Source of the DNA: Clostridiales bacterium
Lineage (GTDB): Bacteria; Bacillota; Clostridia; Peptostreptococcales; BM714
DNA: 13,479 nucleotides
Direction: 5' to 3'
Assembly: GCA_002869095.1 (NCBI GenBank)
Contig: PKTO01000304.1
Span: 1 to 13,479, forward strand
This document shows, piece by piece, positions 1 through 6,392 of the stretch; positions within the stretch are counted from its first letter, which is position 1; every line of letters begins with the position of its first letter. The notes under the pieces are model-generated. The model had not been told where the DNA came from and made no database searches. It saw only the letters and a program-made list of their open reading frames with translations. The position numbers and the translations under genes are program-made.

Positions 1-54
1 AGCACCTGCCTTACAAGCAGGGGGTCACAGGTTCGAGCCCTGTTGCGCCCACCA
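1..54 (+). tRNA. tRNA-Val (anticodon TAC), 5' truncated
   Basis: Only the 3' two thirds lie in the window. The anticodon stem CCTGC/GCAGG encloses the loop CTTACAA, giving anticodon TAC. The T arm is ACAGG-TTCGAGC-CCTGT, followed by the 3' acceptor strand TGCGCCC, discriminator A and an encoded CCA. The D arm and 5' acceptor strand lie upstream of position 1. It is the first visible member of a ten-tRNA array. Confidence 0.95.
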
Positions 55-74
55 CTTAAAAGACACACAAACGC

Positions 75-151
75 GGCCTGGTAGTTCAGTTGGTTAGAAC
101 GCAGGCCTGTCACGCCGGAGGTCGAGAGTTCGAGTCTCTTCCAGGTCGCCA
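75..151 (+). tRNA. tRNA-Asp (anticodon GTC)
   Basis: The acceptor GGCCTGG pairs with CCAGGTC (one G-T), discriminator G, CCA encoded. The anticodon loop is CTGTCAC. The anticodon stem CAGGC/GCCGG has one A-G mismatch at the second pair, where C-G would be usual. The T arm GAGAG-TTCGAGT-CTCTT is intact. 77 nt. Confidence 0.95.
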
Positions 152-159
152 TTCAAATT

Positions 160-235
<76 letters not shown>

Positions 236-251
236 TTAATGTTTCAAACAC

Positions 252-336
252 GGAGGGATGCCCGAGTGGCCAAAGGGAACGGACTGTAAATCCGTCGGCA
301 CAGCCTACGAAGGTTCAAATCCTTCTCCCTCCACCA
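252..336 (+). tRNA. tRNA-Tyr (anticodon GTA)
   Basis: Class II tRNA of 85 nt with a long variable arm. The acceptor GGAGGGA pairs with TCCCTCC, discriminator A, CCA encoded. The anticodon stem CGGA/TCCG encloses CTGTAAA, anticodon GTA. The T loop is TTCAAAT. Confidence 0.96.
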
Positions 337-393
337 AAATCATTATGTGAATGTCGGTCTTTACCGTTTGCCTTCATGGCAACTGCACTTTGC

Positions 394-469
394 GCGAAAG
401 TGGCTCAGCTGGTAGAGCATCGCCTTCCCAAGGCGAGGGTCGCGGGTTCGAATCCCGTCTTTCGCTCCA
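394..469 (+). tRNA. tRNA-Gly (anticodon CCC)
   Basis: Acceptor GCGAAAG/CTTTCGC, anticodon arm TCGCC-TTCCCAA-GGCGA giving CCC, T arm GCGGG-TTCGAAT-CCCGT, discriminator T, CCA encoded. The gap before it (337-393) is longer than the others in the array and holds only a 5-bp hairpin (TTGCC/GGCAA). Confidence 0.95.
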
Positions 470-482
470 AAGATTTTATCTT

Positions 483-556
483 GCGGGTGTAGCTCAGTGG
501 TAGAGCCCCGGCCTTCCAAGCCGGTTGCGAGGGTTCGATCCCCTTCACCCGCTCCA
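483..556 (+). tRNA. tRNA-Gly (anticodon TCC)
   Basis: Acceptor GCGGGTG/CACCCGC, anticodon arm CCGGC-CTTCCAA-GCCGG giving TCC, T arm GAGGG-TTCGATC-CCCTT, discriminator T, CCA encoded. 74 nt. It is the second glycine tRNA in tandem, reading GGA/GGG where its neighbour reads GGG. Confidence 0.96.
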
Positions 557-566
557 AAAACAATAT

Positions 567-643
567 GGCGGCTGTAGTCAAGTGGTTAAGACACAGGATT
601 GTGGCTCCTGCACGCGTGGGTTCGAACCCCATCAGCCGCCCCA
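567..643 (+). tRNA. tRNA-His (anticodon GTG)
   Basis: The extra G at -1 (position 567) faces discriminator C (640), the histidine identity pair. Acceptor GCGGCTG/CAGCCGC, anticodon arm CAGGA-TTGTGGC-TCCTG giving GTG, T arm GTGGG-TTCGAAC-CCCAT, CCA encoded. Confidence 0.96.
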
Positions 644-657
644 ATAAACTATCTCAT

Positions 658-733
658 GGTCCATTAGCTCAGTTGGCAGAGCATCTGACTTTTAATCAGG
701 GTGTCCCGCGTTCGAGTCGCGGATGGATCACCA
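658..733 (+). tRNA. tRNA-Lys (anticodon TTT)
   Basis: Acceptor GGTCCAT/ATGGATC, anticodon arm TCTGA-CTTTTAA-TCAGG giving TTT, T arm CCGCG-TTCGAGT-CGCGG, discriminator A, CCA encoded. 76 nt. Confidence 0.96.
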
Positions 734-738
734 AATGA

Positions 739-812
739 GGCGACATAGCCAAGCGGTAAGGCAGAGGTCTGCAAAATCTCCACCACCGGTTCGATTCCGG
801 TTGTCGCCTCCA
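739..812 (+). tRNA. tRNA-Cys (anticodon GCA)
   Basis: Acceptor GGCGACA/TGTCGCC, anticodon arm GAGGT-CTGCAAA-ATCTC giving GCA, T arm ACCGG-TTCGATT-CCGGT, discriminator T, CCA encoded. Only five bases separate it from tRNA-Lys. Confidence 0.96.
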
Positions 813-829
813 TTTTTATTTTTATATGT

Positions 830-906
830 GCGTCCATAGCTCAGTTGGATAGAGTGTTCGGCTACGAACCGAAAGGTCGGGGGTTCGAATCCCTCTGGGC
901 GCACCA
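830..906 (+). tRNA. tRNA-Arg (anticodon ACG)
   Basis: Acceptor GCGTCCA/TGGGCGC, anticodon arm TTCGG-CTACGAA-CCGAA giving ACG (A34 expected to become inosine), T arm GGGGG-TTCGAAT-CCCTC, discriminator A, CCA encoded. It is the last tRNA before the array terminator. Confidence 0.96.
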
Positions 907-958
907 TTCAGTTTGCACCCTACATAAAGCGGTTGAAATAGCAGTTTATAAATTCTAT

Positions 959-984
959 GAGCAAAATAAGATTGCTCTTTTTTT
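959..984 (+). terminator. Intrinsic terminator of the tRNA array
   Basis: A perfect 6-bp stem GAGCAA/TTGCTC (959-964 with 972-977), a 7-nt loop and a run of seven T (978-984). It sits 52 nt after tRNA-Arg and points the same way, so it most likely ends the tRNA transcript and insulates the mad operon. Confidence 0.85.
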
Positions 985-1110
985 ATTTGTGGCAATGATG
1001 CCGTCATTAAAACAAACAGCGGAATTATATGTTCTGAGGAGACAGAAACTTTTCAAATGTTTATTATATTTCATTTTAATATTCGACTTGTTTCATTTAA
1101 TATATTTTGC

Positions 1111-1138
1111 TTGACGAATTGTTATATGCCATGATAAT
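1111..1138 (+). promoter_or_regulatory. Predicted sigma-A type promoter of the mad operon
   Basis: The -35 box TTGACG (1111-1116) and -10 box GATAAT (1133-1138) are 16 nt apart. TAATAT at 1135-1140 with an 18-nt spacer is an alternative. Each box differs from consensus by one or two bases. Transcription would start near 1145, about 250 nt before the first gene, leaving room for the leader terminator. This is inference from sequence only. A second TATAAT at 1322-1327 has no good -35 partner. Confidence 0.6.
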
Positions 1139-1140
1139 AT

Positions 1141-1397
1141 ATTCACGAGAGTTACAAAGGGTGTTTTCTGAGAGAATCATCTGTAATGGGTTATTTAGCT
1201 TAAAATTTTTTAAAAATTCAATAAATACATAGTGGCGAAAAAGAGACAATGAGGTGATAGGTTTATCTCATCTGTCTCTTTGCTGTTTTTGTATGAATGT
1301 TTTATGAAATCATTGTTTTTTTATAATAGGCTATTTCCCATATCAGTAAGAGACGTTTAAGGGTTCGGCAAAAAAATTATTTAAAGAAAGGGTGGTA
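1141..1397 (+). promoter_or_regulatory. Long untranslated leader of the mad operon
   Basis: About 250 nt between the predicted start site and the first ORF, with no credible coding sequence. It contains the terminator at 1240-1290. UAG triplets lie at 1196-1198, 1230-1232 and 1258-1260. On the 5' arm of the terminator the order is GAG (1243-1245), GAG (1251-1253), UAG (1258-1260) with spacers of 5 and 4 nt. HutP is known to bind NAG/UAG triplets spaced by about 4 nt, so this is a candidate but unproven binding site. After the terminator (1291-1397) there is only AT-rich sequence and no convincing fold. Confidence 0.5.
1240..1290 (+). terminator. Leader terminator (candidate attenuator) of the mad operon
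   Basis: The lower stem AAAGAGACA (1240-1248) pairs perfectly with TGTCTCTTT (1273-1281). The upper stem continues as ATGA/TCAT and GATA/TATC, with a 3-nt bulge on the left and one unpaired C on the right, around the loop GGTT. The sequence GCTG and five T (1286-1290) follow. It lies after the predicted promoter and before every gene of the operon, so it must be read through for expression. The tRNA array already has its own terminator at 959-984, so this one is unlikely to be needed there. It could alternatively be a backup terminator for upstream transcription if the real mad promoter lies after 1290. Confidence 0.8.
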
Positions 1398-1529
1398 GTG
1401 TTGAATGTTGTAGTTTATGCTTTGGGTGCTTACGCGTTAACGGCAATAATATCTTTTTTAGTGATAAGCATAATTGTTGTATTGAATCGTCTAATGAATG
1501 GAAATGGCTCGAAAGGGGAGGTGAAATAA
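1398..1529 (+). CDS. OadG-like small membrane subunit (micro-protein) of the decarboxylase pump
   Basis: A 43-codon ORF from GTG at 1398 (TTG at 1401 gives 42 residues), with AAAGGGTGG just upstream. The TAA stop directly abuts the TTG start of madB, so the two are very likely translationally coupled. The product has one hydrophobic segment (roughly residues 4-29, rich in V, A, I and L), then N-R-L-M-N and a short polar, basic tail. That shape matches the small gamma/OadG-type subunits that accompany the beta subunit of biotin-dependent Na+ pumps, which have a single N-terminal helix and help assemble or stabilise the pump. The usual Pro/Ala-rich linker and zinc-binding tail of full OadG are absent. 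Sequence identity to OadG cannot be shown by eye. The function is inferred from size, topology and position. Confidence 0.65.
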   Translation: MLNVVVYALGAYALTAIISFLVISIIVVLNRLMNGNGSKGEVK

Positions 1530-2750
1530 TTGTTAAACATTATAACACAATTGTTTCCTGGTATAAGTACTTTCTTTATTCAGGAACCGATTATAGCTTT
1601 CAGTAGACTTGGTCTGATAATTTTTGGTTTTGTAATAGCTTATTACGGCTTTAAAAGAACTTTGGAGCCGCTCATAATGGTTCCCATGGGATTGGGAATG
1701 ATTGCCATAAATTCAGGGGTGCTGTTTTTAGAAGGTGGAAGAATAGGCACACTATTCCTAGATCCAATGGTAAGCGAAGCAGGTCCTCTGATGGACATTA
1801 TGCAAGTTAACTGGCTGCAGCCTATATACAGTTTATTGTTCAGCAATGGATTGATTGCATGTCTGGTTTTCTTTGGAATAGGTGCAATGAGTGATATAGG
1901 ATTCCTTCTGATTAGGCCATGGGCAAGCATTGTGGTTGCATTGTTTGCAGAAGCAGGCACATTCTTTACTTTGGTACTCGGAATAAAATTGGGACTTCCG
2001 GCCAATGAAGCGGCGTCAATTGCTGTTATTGGTGGGGCTGACGGACCAATGGTATTGTTTACATCATTGGTTTTGGCTAAAAATCTTTTTGTTCCAATAT
2101 CAATAATTGCTTATCTGTATTTAAGCCTGACTTATGCGGGTTATCCTTACTTGATAAAATTGTTGATTCCGAAAAAATACAGGGGAATAGATGTGGAATT
2201 CGACATACCCGATGTTTCGCAGAAGTCAAAATTTGTATTTACTGTTGTAACATGTTTCGTCTTGTGTGTTTTGCTCCCAGTGGCGGCACCTTTGATAATG
2301 TCTTTCTTCTTGGGAGTAGCAATTAAAGAAGCAGAGATTGAGGCATTCCAGAATCTGTTGGAAGGACCGATACTTTATGGATCAACATTGTTTTTAGGGC
2401 TCCTTTTGGGTACGCTTTGCGAAGCACAAACCATTTTAGATCCAAAGGTGGGAATTCTGATAGTATTGGGAATGGTAGCCTTGCTTGTTTCAGGCATAGG
2501 CGGAATTCTCGGTGGATGGCTGGTATATTGGTTTGGCAAAAAATTCACAGGAAAAGGATATAATCCAGTTATTGGAATATCGGGGGTGTCTTGCATACCT
2601 ACAACCGCTAAAATTGCTCAAAAGATGGCCATGCATGAAAATCCTTACGCAGTGGTAATGCCGCTCGCTATGGGTGCAGGCCTTAGCGGATTGATTGTAT
2701 CGGCGATTGCAACAGGAGTATTTATATCAACATTATTCCTATTAGGTTAA
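1530..2750 (+). CDS. madB: Carboxybiotin decarboxylase, Na+-pumping membrane subunit MadB
   Basis: 406 residues, very hydrophobic throughout, of the OadB/MmdB/GcdB beta-subunit family. It decarboxylates carboxybiotin carried by MadF and couples this to Na+ export across the cytoplasmic membrane. Family signatures are visible. IGGADGPM around residue 171 contains the Asp equivalent to the essential D203 of Klebsiella OadB. NPVIGISGVS (345-354) carries Asn345, Gly349 and Ser354 at the spacing of OadB N373/G377/S382, the proposed Na+ path. Many membrane segments flank these. The start is TTG, with AGGGGAGGTG about 8 nt upstream inside the preceding small gene. Its place directly before madA and in a cluster with a biotin carrier makes MadB more likely than an oxaloacetate, glutaconyl-CoA or methylmalonyl-CoA pump subunit. 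Confidence 0.93.
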   Translation: MLNIITQLFPGISTFFIQEPIIAFSRLGLIIFGFVIAYYGFKRTLEPLIMVPMGLGMIAINSGVLFLEGGRIGTLFLDPMVSEAGPLMDIMQVNWLQPIYSLLFSNGLIACLVFFGIGAMSDIGFLLIRPWASIVVALFAEAGTFFTLVLGIKLGLPANEAASIAVIGGADGPMVLFTSLVLAKNLFVPISIIAYLYLSLTYAGYPYLIKLLIPKKYRGIDVEFDIPDVSQKSKFVFTVVTCFVLCVLLPVAAPLIMSFFLGVAIKEAEIEAFQNLLEGPILYGSTLFLGLLLGTLCEAQTILDPKVGILIVLGMVALLVSGIGGILGGWLVYWFGKKFTGKGYNPVIGISGVSCIPTTAKIAQKMAMHENPYAVVMPLAMGAGLSGLIVSAIATGVFISTLFLLG

Positions 2751-2792
2751 AGGAATTAATAAGCAAAACTCAATGAGAAGAGAGGGATTCAT

Positions 2793-3254
2793 GTGAGCAC
2801 AAAAGAGTATACAAATTGTTTTGCTGAAGAAAATTATAATAATGATATGACTGCAGGACGTGCCGCTATGCTTCTGGCGCTCAGCTGGAATATGAAGATG
2901 GAGGAAGAAATAAAGAAAATATTAGATAATAAACCAAATCTCAGGTATGTAGTAACAGAGGTTGGTGGTAAAGCATCTGAGGAATTCCGGGGAAAAATCA
3001 TAAAAGCGAGCATGAACGCGGCAATAAATAAAAATATAATAGGAAAGAATGCGTATGAATCGCATGCGTTGCTGCACGCATTGTCGGAAGCCAAGGCAGG
3101 CGTAACAATAAATTCATCAATGAGCGTCAGCTTCGCGATGAAGGTTGCCATAGTGCGTAGTGACCACTGGATAGCAGTTGCAATGTTCGGACAATCGGCT
3201 TTCCATCCGATGACCAACCACGAAAGAGGCGGTTTCGGAATAATGCACATATAA
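2793..3254 (+). CDS. HutP-family RNA-binding antiterminator-like regulator
   Basis: 153 residues. I recognise the HutP family by comparison from memory with Bacillus subtilis HutP (148 residues): YESHALLHALSEA (88-100) matches its ESHALYHATMEA, IAVAMFG (127-133) matches IAVSLYG, and the ending NHERGGFGIMHI matches EHETFGVGINHI. The histidines that bind Mg2+ in HutP (H73, H77, H138) correspond to His91, His95 and His143, and Glu99 matches HutP E81. HutP is a hexamer that, with L-histidine and Mg2+, binds UAG-rich leader RNA and prevents termination. Here the stretch between the HxxxH motif and the IVR strand is a few residues shorter, and the loop before DHW is cut from about a dozen residues to three or four, so the ligand could differ. 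The start is GTG with AGAGAGGG upstream; an ATG two bases earlier is followed at once by a stop. It sits between madB and madA inside the operon. The effector (malonate, histidine or other) is unknown. Confidence 0.85.
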   Translation: MSTKEYTNCFAEENYNNDMTAGRAAMLLALSWNMKMEEEIKKILDNKPNLRYVVTEVGGKASEEFRGKIIKASMNAAINKNIIGKNAYESHALLHALSEAKAGVTINSSMSVSFAMKVAIVRSDHWIAVAMFGQSAFHPMTNHERGGFGIMHI

Positions 3255-3371
3255 AACATTGATATTATGCTGTTTAATAATGAAACAAAAAAAAGCAATA
3301 ACCCAATATTTGAATTGAGAGGGGGTTTGTGAAGTTTCTAAGACTCATATCAATTTCTAAACCTACAATAG

Positions 3372-3383
3372 AAAAGGAGGGGG
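3372..3383 (+). promoter_or_regulatory. Ribosome binding site that sets the madA start
   Basis: AAAAGGAGGGGG lies 8 nt before ATG at 3392. An earlier in-frame GTG at 3329 also has a purine-rich GAGAGGGGG (3317-3325), but only 3 nt away, and it would add a 21-residue extension not expected for the family. I therefore choose 3392. Confidence 0.7.
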
Positions 3384-3391
3384 CGAAGCAA

Positions 3392-5062
3392 ATGGCGCAT
3401 GACAAAGAAAAAGTATGGAATAAATTAGAAATAGACTTTAAGGAAAGAAAGAAGAACGCTGAACATTTGGTGAAAGAAGGAAAAATTGTAGAGTCAAAAG
3501 ATACGGTTGCCTTGTTGGAAGCTGTAATAAAAACAGGAGATAAAGTAAATCTGGAAGGTAACAACCAAAAGCAGGCAGATTTTTTAGCGGAATGCCTATG
3601 CAAGGTTAATCCTGAAAAAGTAAATGATTTACATATGGTTCAGTCAGTGCTTTCGTTGGACAGCCATTTGGACGTATTTGAAAAAGGAATTGCGAAAAAA
3701 CTCGATTATTCTTTTTCGGGTCCACAGGCGGGAAGGTTAGCTGATTTTATAAAGGAAGGAAAACTTGAACTGGGTGCAATCCATACTTATTTGGAATTGT
3801 TCGGACGATATTATATGGATTTGACGCCACGGGTGGCATTGATAGCAGGTTTTGAGGCCGACAAGGACGGAAATATTTTTACTGGTTTCAATACAGAGGA
3901 CACTCCTGTCATTGTTGAAGCTACAAAATTCAAACAAGGAGTTATTGTAGCACAGGTAGATAAAATTGTTGATAAAGTGCAAAGAGTGGATATCCCGGCA
4001 GATTGGGTGGATTATGTAATAGAATCGCCAAAACCATTTTACATTGAACCTTTGTTTACAAGAGACCCGGCTTTGATTACTGATACGCAGGTACTGATGG
4101 CAATGATGGCAATCAAGGGCATCTATGCGGAATATGGAGTGCAAAGCATGAACCACGGAATCGGATTTTTCACAGCGGCTATTGAGCTTCTTCTTCCGAC
4201 ATATGGCGAAGAACTCGGATTGAAGGGTAAAATATGTTCGTATTTCTCATTGAATCCGCATCCTACTATGATTCCGGCTATTGAAAGCGGATGGGTAAAA
4301 TCCATTCACTGCTTCGGAGGAGAACTTGGAATGGAAGAGTATGTTAAAGAAAGATCAGACATATTCTTTGTGGGAGAAGATGGATCATTACGGTCAAACA
4401 GAGCATTCAGCCAAGTGGCCGGACATTATGCTGTTGATATGTTTATAGGCGGGACATTGCAAATAGATAAATATGGCAATAGCAGCACAGCTACAGCAAA
4501 CAGAGTCGCCGGATTTGGCGGAGCGCCGAATATGGGATGCGATGCCAAAGGAAGACGGCATTCTTCAGAATCATGGTTGAATTGCGGTCAAGAGTGCGGC
4601 ATGCAGGAAAAAGCCATAGGCGACTTGCCAAGAGGTAAAAAACTGGTAGTCCAAATGCAAGAAACATTCAAAGAAAAGATGGATCCGACATTTGTGGATA
4701 AGCTTGATGCCTGGAAATTAGCTGAAAATGCCAACCTGCCCATACCGCCGGTAATGATTTATTCTGATGATGTAACGCATATTGTCACTGAATTGGGAAT
4801 AGCATATGTTGATAAGTGCAGTGACTTGAATGAAAAGATGGCCGCAATAAGGGCTGTTGCCGGCTATACAGAAATTGGACTCATGGCTGACGAGAAAGAA
4901 ACTGAGGCTCTGAGACAAAAGGGAATAGTCAAAACGCCTGAGGACTTGGGCATAGATGTGACGAAAGCCAATCGTTCGATGTTAGCTGCCAAGAATATTA
5001 AAGAATTGGTTAAATGGTCAGATGGTTTGTATAATCCACCTGCAAGGTTCCGAAATTGGTAA
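3392..5062 (+). CDS. madA: Malonate decarboxylase alpha subunit, acetyl-ACP:malonate ACP transferase
   Basis: 556 residues from ATG 3392, the usual length of MdcA/MadA (about 550). This cytoplasmic CoA-transferase-like enzyme swaps malonate for acetate on the thiol of the carrier-protein prosthetic group, giving malonyl-ACP and free acetate. Family features include SGPQAGRLADFI near the N-terminus, an MNHGIGFFTAAIELLLPTYG block, the CFGGELGMEEYV segment, the glycine-rich AGFGGAPNMGCDAKGRRHSS stretch, and a C-terminus ending in PPARFRNW. It is followed after 21 nt by the ACP/beta fusion, so substrate and enzyme are made together. Extension to GTG 3329 (577 residues) cannot be excluded. Confidence 0.93.
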   Translation: MAHDKEKVWNKLEIDFKERKKNAEHLVKEGKIVESKDTVALLEAVIKTGDKVNLEGNNQKQADFLAECLCKVNPEKVNDLHMVQSVLSLDSHLDVFEKGIAKKLDYSFSGPQAGRLADFIKEGKLELGAIHTYLELFGRYYMDLTPRVALIAGFEADKDGNIFTGFNTEDTPVIVEATKFKQGVIVAQVDKIVDKVQRVDIPADWVDYVIESPKPFYIEPLFTRDPALITDTQVLMAMMAIKGIYAEYGVQSMNHGIGFFTAAIELLLPTYGEELGLKGKICSYFSLNPHPTMIPAIESGWVKSIHCFGGELGMEEYVKERSDIFFVGEDGSLRSNRAFSQVAGHYAVDMFIGGTLQIDKYGNSSTATANRVAGFGGAPNMGCDAKGRRHSSESWLNCGQECGMQEKAIGDLPRGKKLVVQMQETFKEKMDPTFVDKLDAWKLAENANLPIPPVMIYSDDVTHIVTELGIAYVDKCSDLNEKMAAIRAVAGYTEIGLMADEKETEALRQKGIVKTPEDLGIDVTKANRSMLAAKNIKELVKWSDGLYNPPARFRNW

Positions 5063-5083
5063 TAGAAAGGAGGAGAGAAAAAA

Positions 5084-6364
5084 ATGGCATTAAATGAATT
5101 GAAATTTGTGATAAAGGCAGATAATCCTAAAACCATTAATACAGAATATTATCACTTTGGGGTTGTTGGCTCAGGTGACATGGAAGTCATAATGGAAAAA
5201 AAGGAATTGGATGGCAATGCAGAAGTGAAGATTGTCACGCCGGTAAGAGGGTTCGATAAAATATGGGAGCTCGTGGTTACTAAATTCGTAAAAGAAAATC
5301 AATTGGGTGACGTTTTCATAGATATAAACGATAACAATGCAACACCTGTCATCGTCCATATGAGACTTCGACAAGCATTGAGTGAAATCAACAAGTTGGC
5401 TACAGTCTCTCAAAAAGATATCTGGGACAATATGCAGGAAAAAGATTTTGTTGAAGCGACTGCCAGAGAGAGAGCCATTGGTTTGGTTGATGAGGGAACT
5501 TTTACAGAATTGGCAGGACCCAAAGACAGAATATCAAGTCCTCATCTTCCAGTATTGGGAGAAGCCATAGGATATGACGACGGTTGCGTGACCGGAGTAG
5601 GGCTGATTGGAAAGAAACCTGTTTTTGTAATCTCGCAGGAAGGTCGGTTTATAGGCGGAGCGGTTGGAGAAGTCCACGGCGCTAAAATGGTAGGAGCATT
5701 CAAACTGGCTCTAAAAGCTTATGAAGACATCATGAATGAATACCCTGATTCTTATGAAGAAAGACGTCCGGCAGTTGTCATTTCTTTCGAGACAGGAGGA
5801 GTAAGACTGCATGAATCAAACGCAGGACTTTTGGCGCATGCGGAAGTAATGGATCAAATACAGGATTGCAGAGGCAAAATTCCGGTATTTGGCGTTATAG
5901 GCAGCAAAGTCGGTTGCTTTGGAGGCATGGGATTTGTAGCTGCCGCCACGGATGTAATAATAATGAATGAACAAGGGCGTCTTGGATTGACCGGTCCTGA
6001 AGTAATTGAGCAGGAAATGGGAAAAGACGAGTTTGACGCATCTGACAAAGGGCTGATTTATAGAACAACAGGCGGTAAACATAAATATATCATGAAAGAC
6101 TGTAATTTCCTGGTTGAAGACAAAGTCGAAGATTTCAGGGAAAAAGTTCAGGAGGTGCTAAAACAGCCTTTTGAAGAAATTGAAAAATATCGCAGGATAG
6201 GATCTCTGAAATTGATTGAAGAGCAAGCTGAACTAGTAGAATTGGCAGTAGATGTTAATCCTGGAGACGCAAGGGATATGTGGAAACATATTGGGAATGA
6301 AACTGCTGATGAACTTCCTGAGCTTACTGTAGAAGAATTCTTGAAAGCAGTAAAAATTAGATAA
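5084..6364 (+). CDS. madE-madC: Fused malonate decarboxylase acyl carrier protein (delta) and carboxyltransferase beta subunit
   Basis: 426 residues that contain two proteins normally made separately. Residues 1 to about 100 are the MdcC/MadE acyl carrier domain. GVVGSGDMEV (26-35) holds Ser30, the expected attachment site of the phosphoribosyl-dephospho-CoA arm (Ser25 in Klebsiella MdcC). Residues from about 120 to 426 are the MdcD/MadC carboxyltransferase subunit of the crotonase-like fold: ARERAIGLVDEGTF, GPKDRISSPHLPVLGEAIGY, EGRFIGGAVGEVHGAK, and the GGVRLHESNAGLLAHAE block. The linker near 100-120 is hydrophilic, and I see no stop, frameshift or internal ribosome binding site, so the fusion looks genuine. 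The start has AAAGGAGG 8-9 nt upstream. With the gamma subunit it moves the carboxyl group of malonyl-ACP to biotin on MadF. Tethering the carrier to the beta subunit could raise local substrate concentration. Confidence 0.92.
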   Translation: MALNELKFVIKADNPKTINTEYYHFGVVGSGDMEVIMEKKELDGNAEVKIVTPVRGFDKIWELVVTKFVKENQLGDVFIDINDNNATPVIVHMRLRQALSEINKLATVSQKDIWDNMQEKDFVEATARERAIGLVDEGTFTELAGPKDRISSPHLPVLGEAIGYDDGCVTGVGLIGKKPVFVISQEGRFIGGAVGEVHGAKMVGAFKLALKAYEDIMNEYPDSYEERRPAVVISFETGGVRLHESNAGLLAHAEVMDQIQDCRGKIPVFGVIGSKVGCFGGMGFVAAATDVIIMNEQGRLGLTGPEVIEQEMGKDEFDASDKGLIYRTTGGKHKYIMKDCNFLVEDKVEDFREKVQEVLKQPFEEIEKYRRIGSLKLIEEQAELVELAVDVNPGDARDMWKHIGNETADELPELTVEEFLKAVKIR

Positions 6365-6392
6365 ATTCAATTCTGGAAAGGAGGGAAAATCA

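Noticed and set aside
405..1007. Minus-strand ORFs antisense to the tRNA genes, with peptides such as GFEPTRAG and RGIRTPDLSVRSRT
   Set aside because: These are the classic false proteins produced by translating the antisense of conserved tRNA T arms; the tRNAs explain the sequence fully.
845..1114. 89-residue + strand ORF running from inside tRNA-Arg
   Set aside because: It starts within the tRNA, runs through the array terminator and T tract, and overlaps the predicted mad -35 box; no ribosome binding site.
1348..1355. Repeat of AAGAGACG downstream that could pair with the right arm of the leader terminator
   Set aside because: It lies after the termination point, so it cannot act as an antiterminator for that hairpin; a 7-bp match in AT-rich DNA is not remarkable.
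5382..5570. 62-residue + strand ORF inside the ACP/beta gene
   Set aside because: It is a shifted frame of a well-supported coding region with recognisable domain motifs and has no ribosome binding site.
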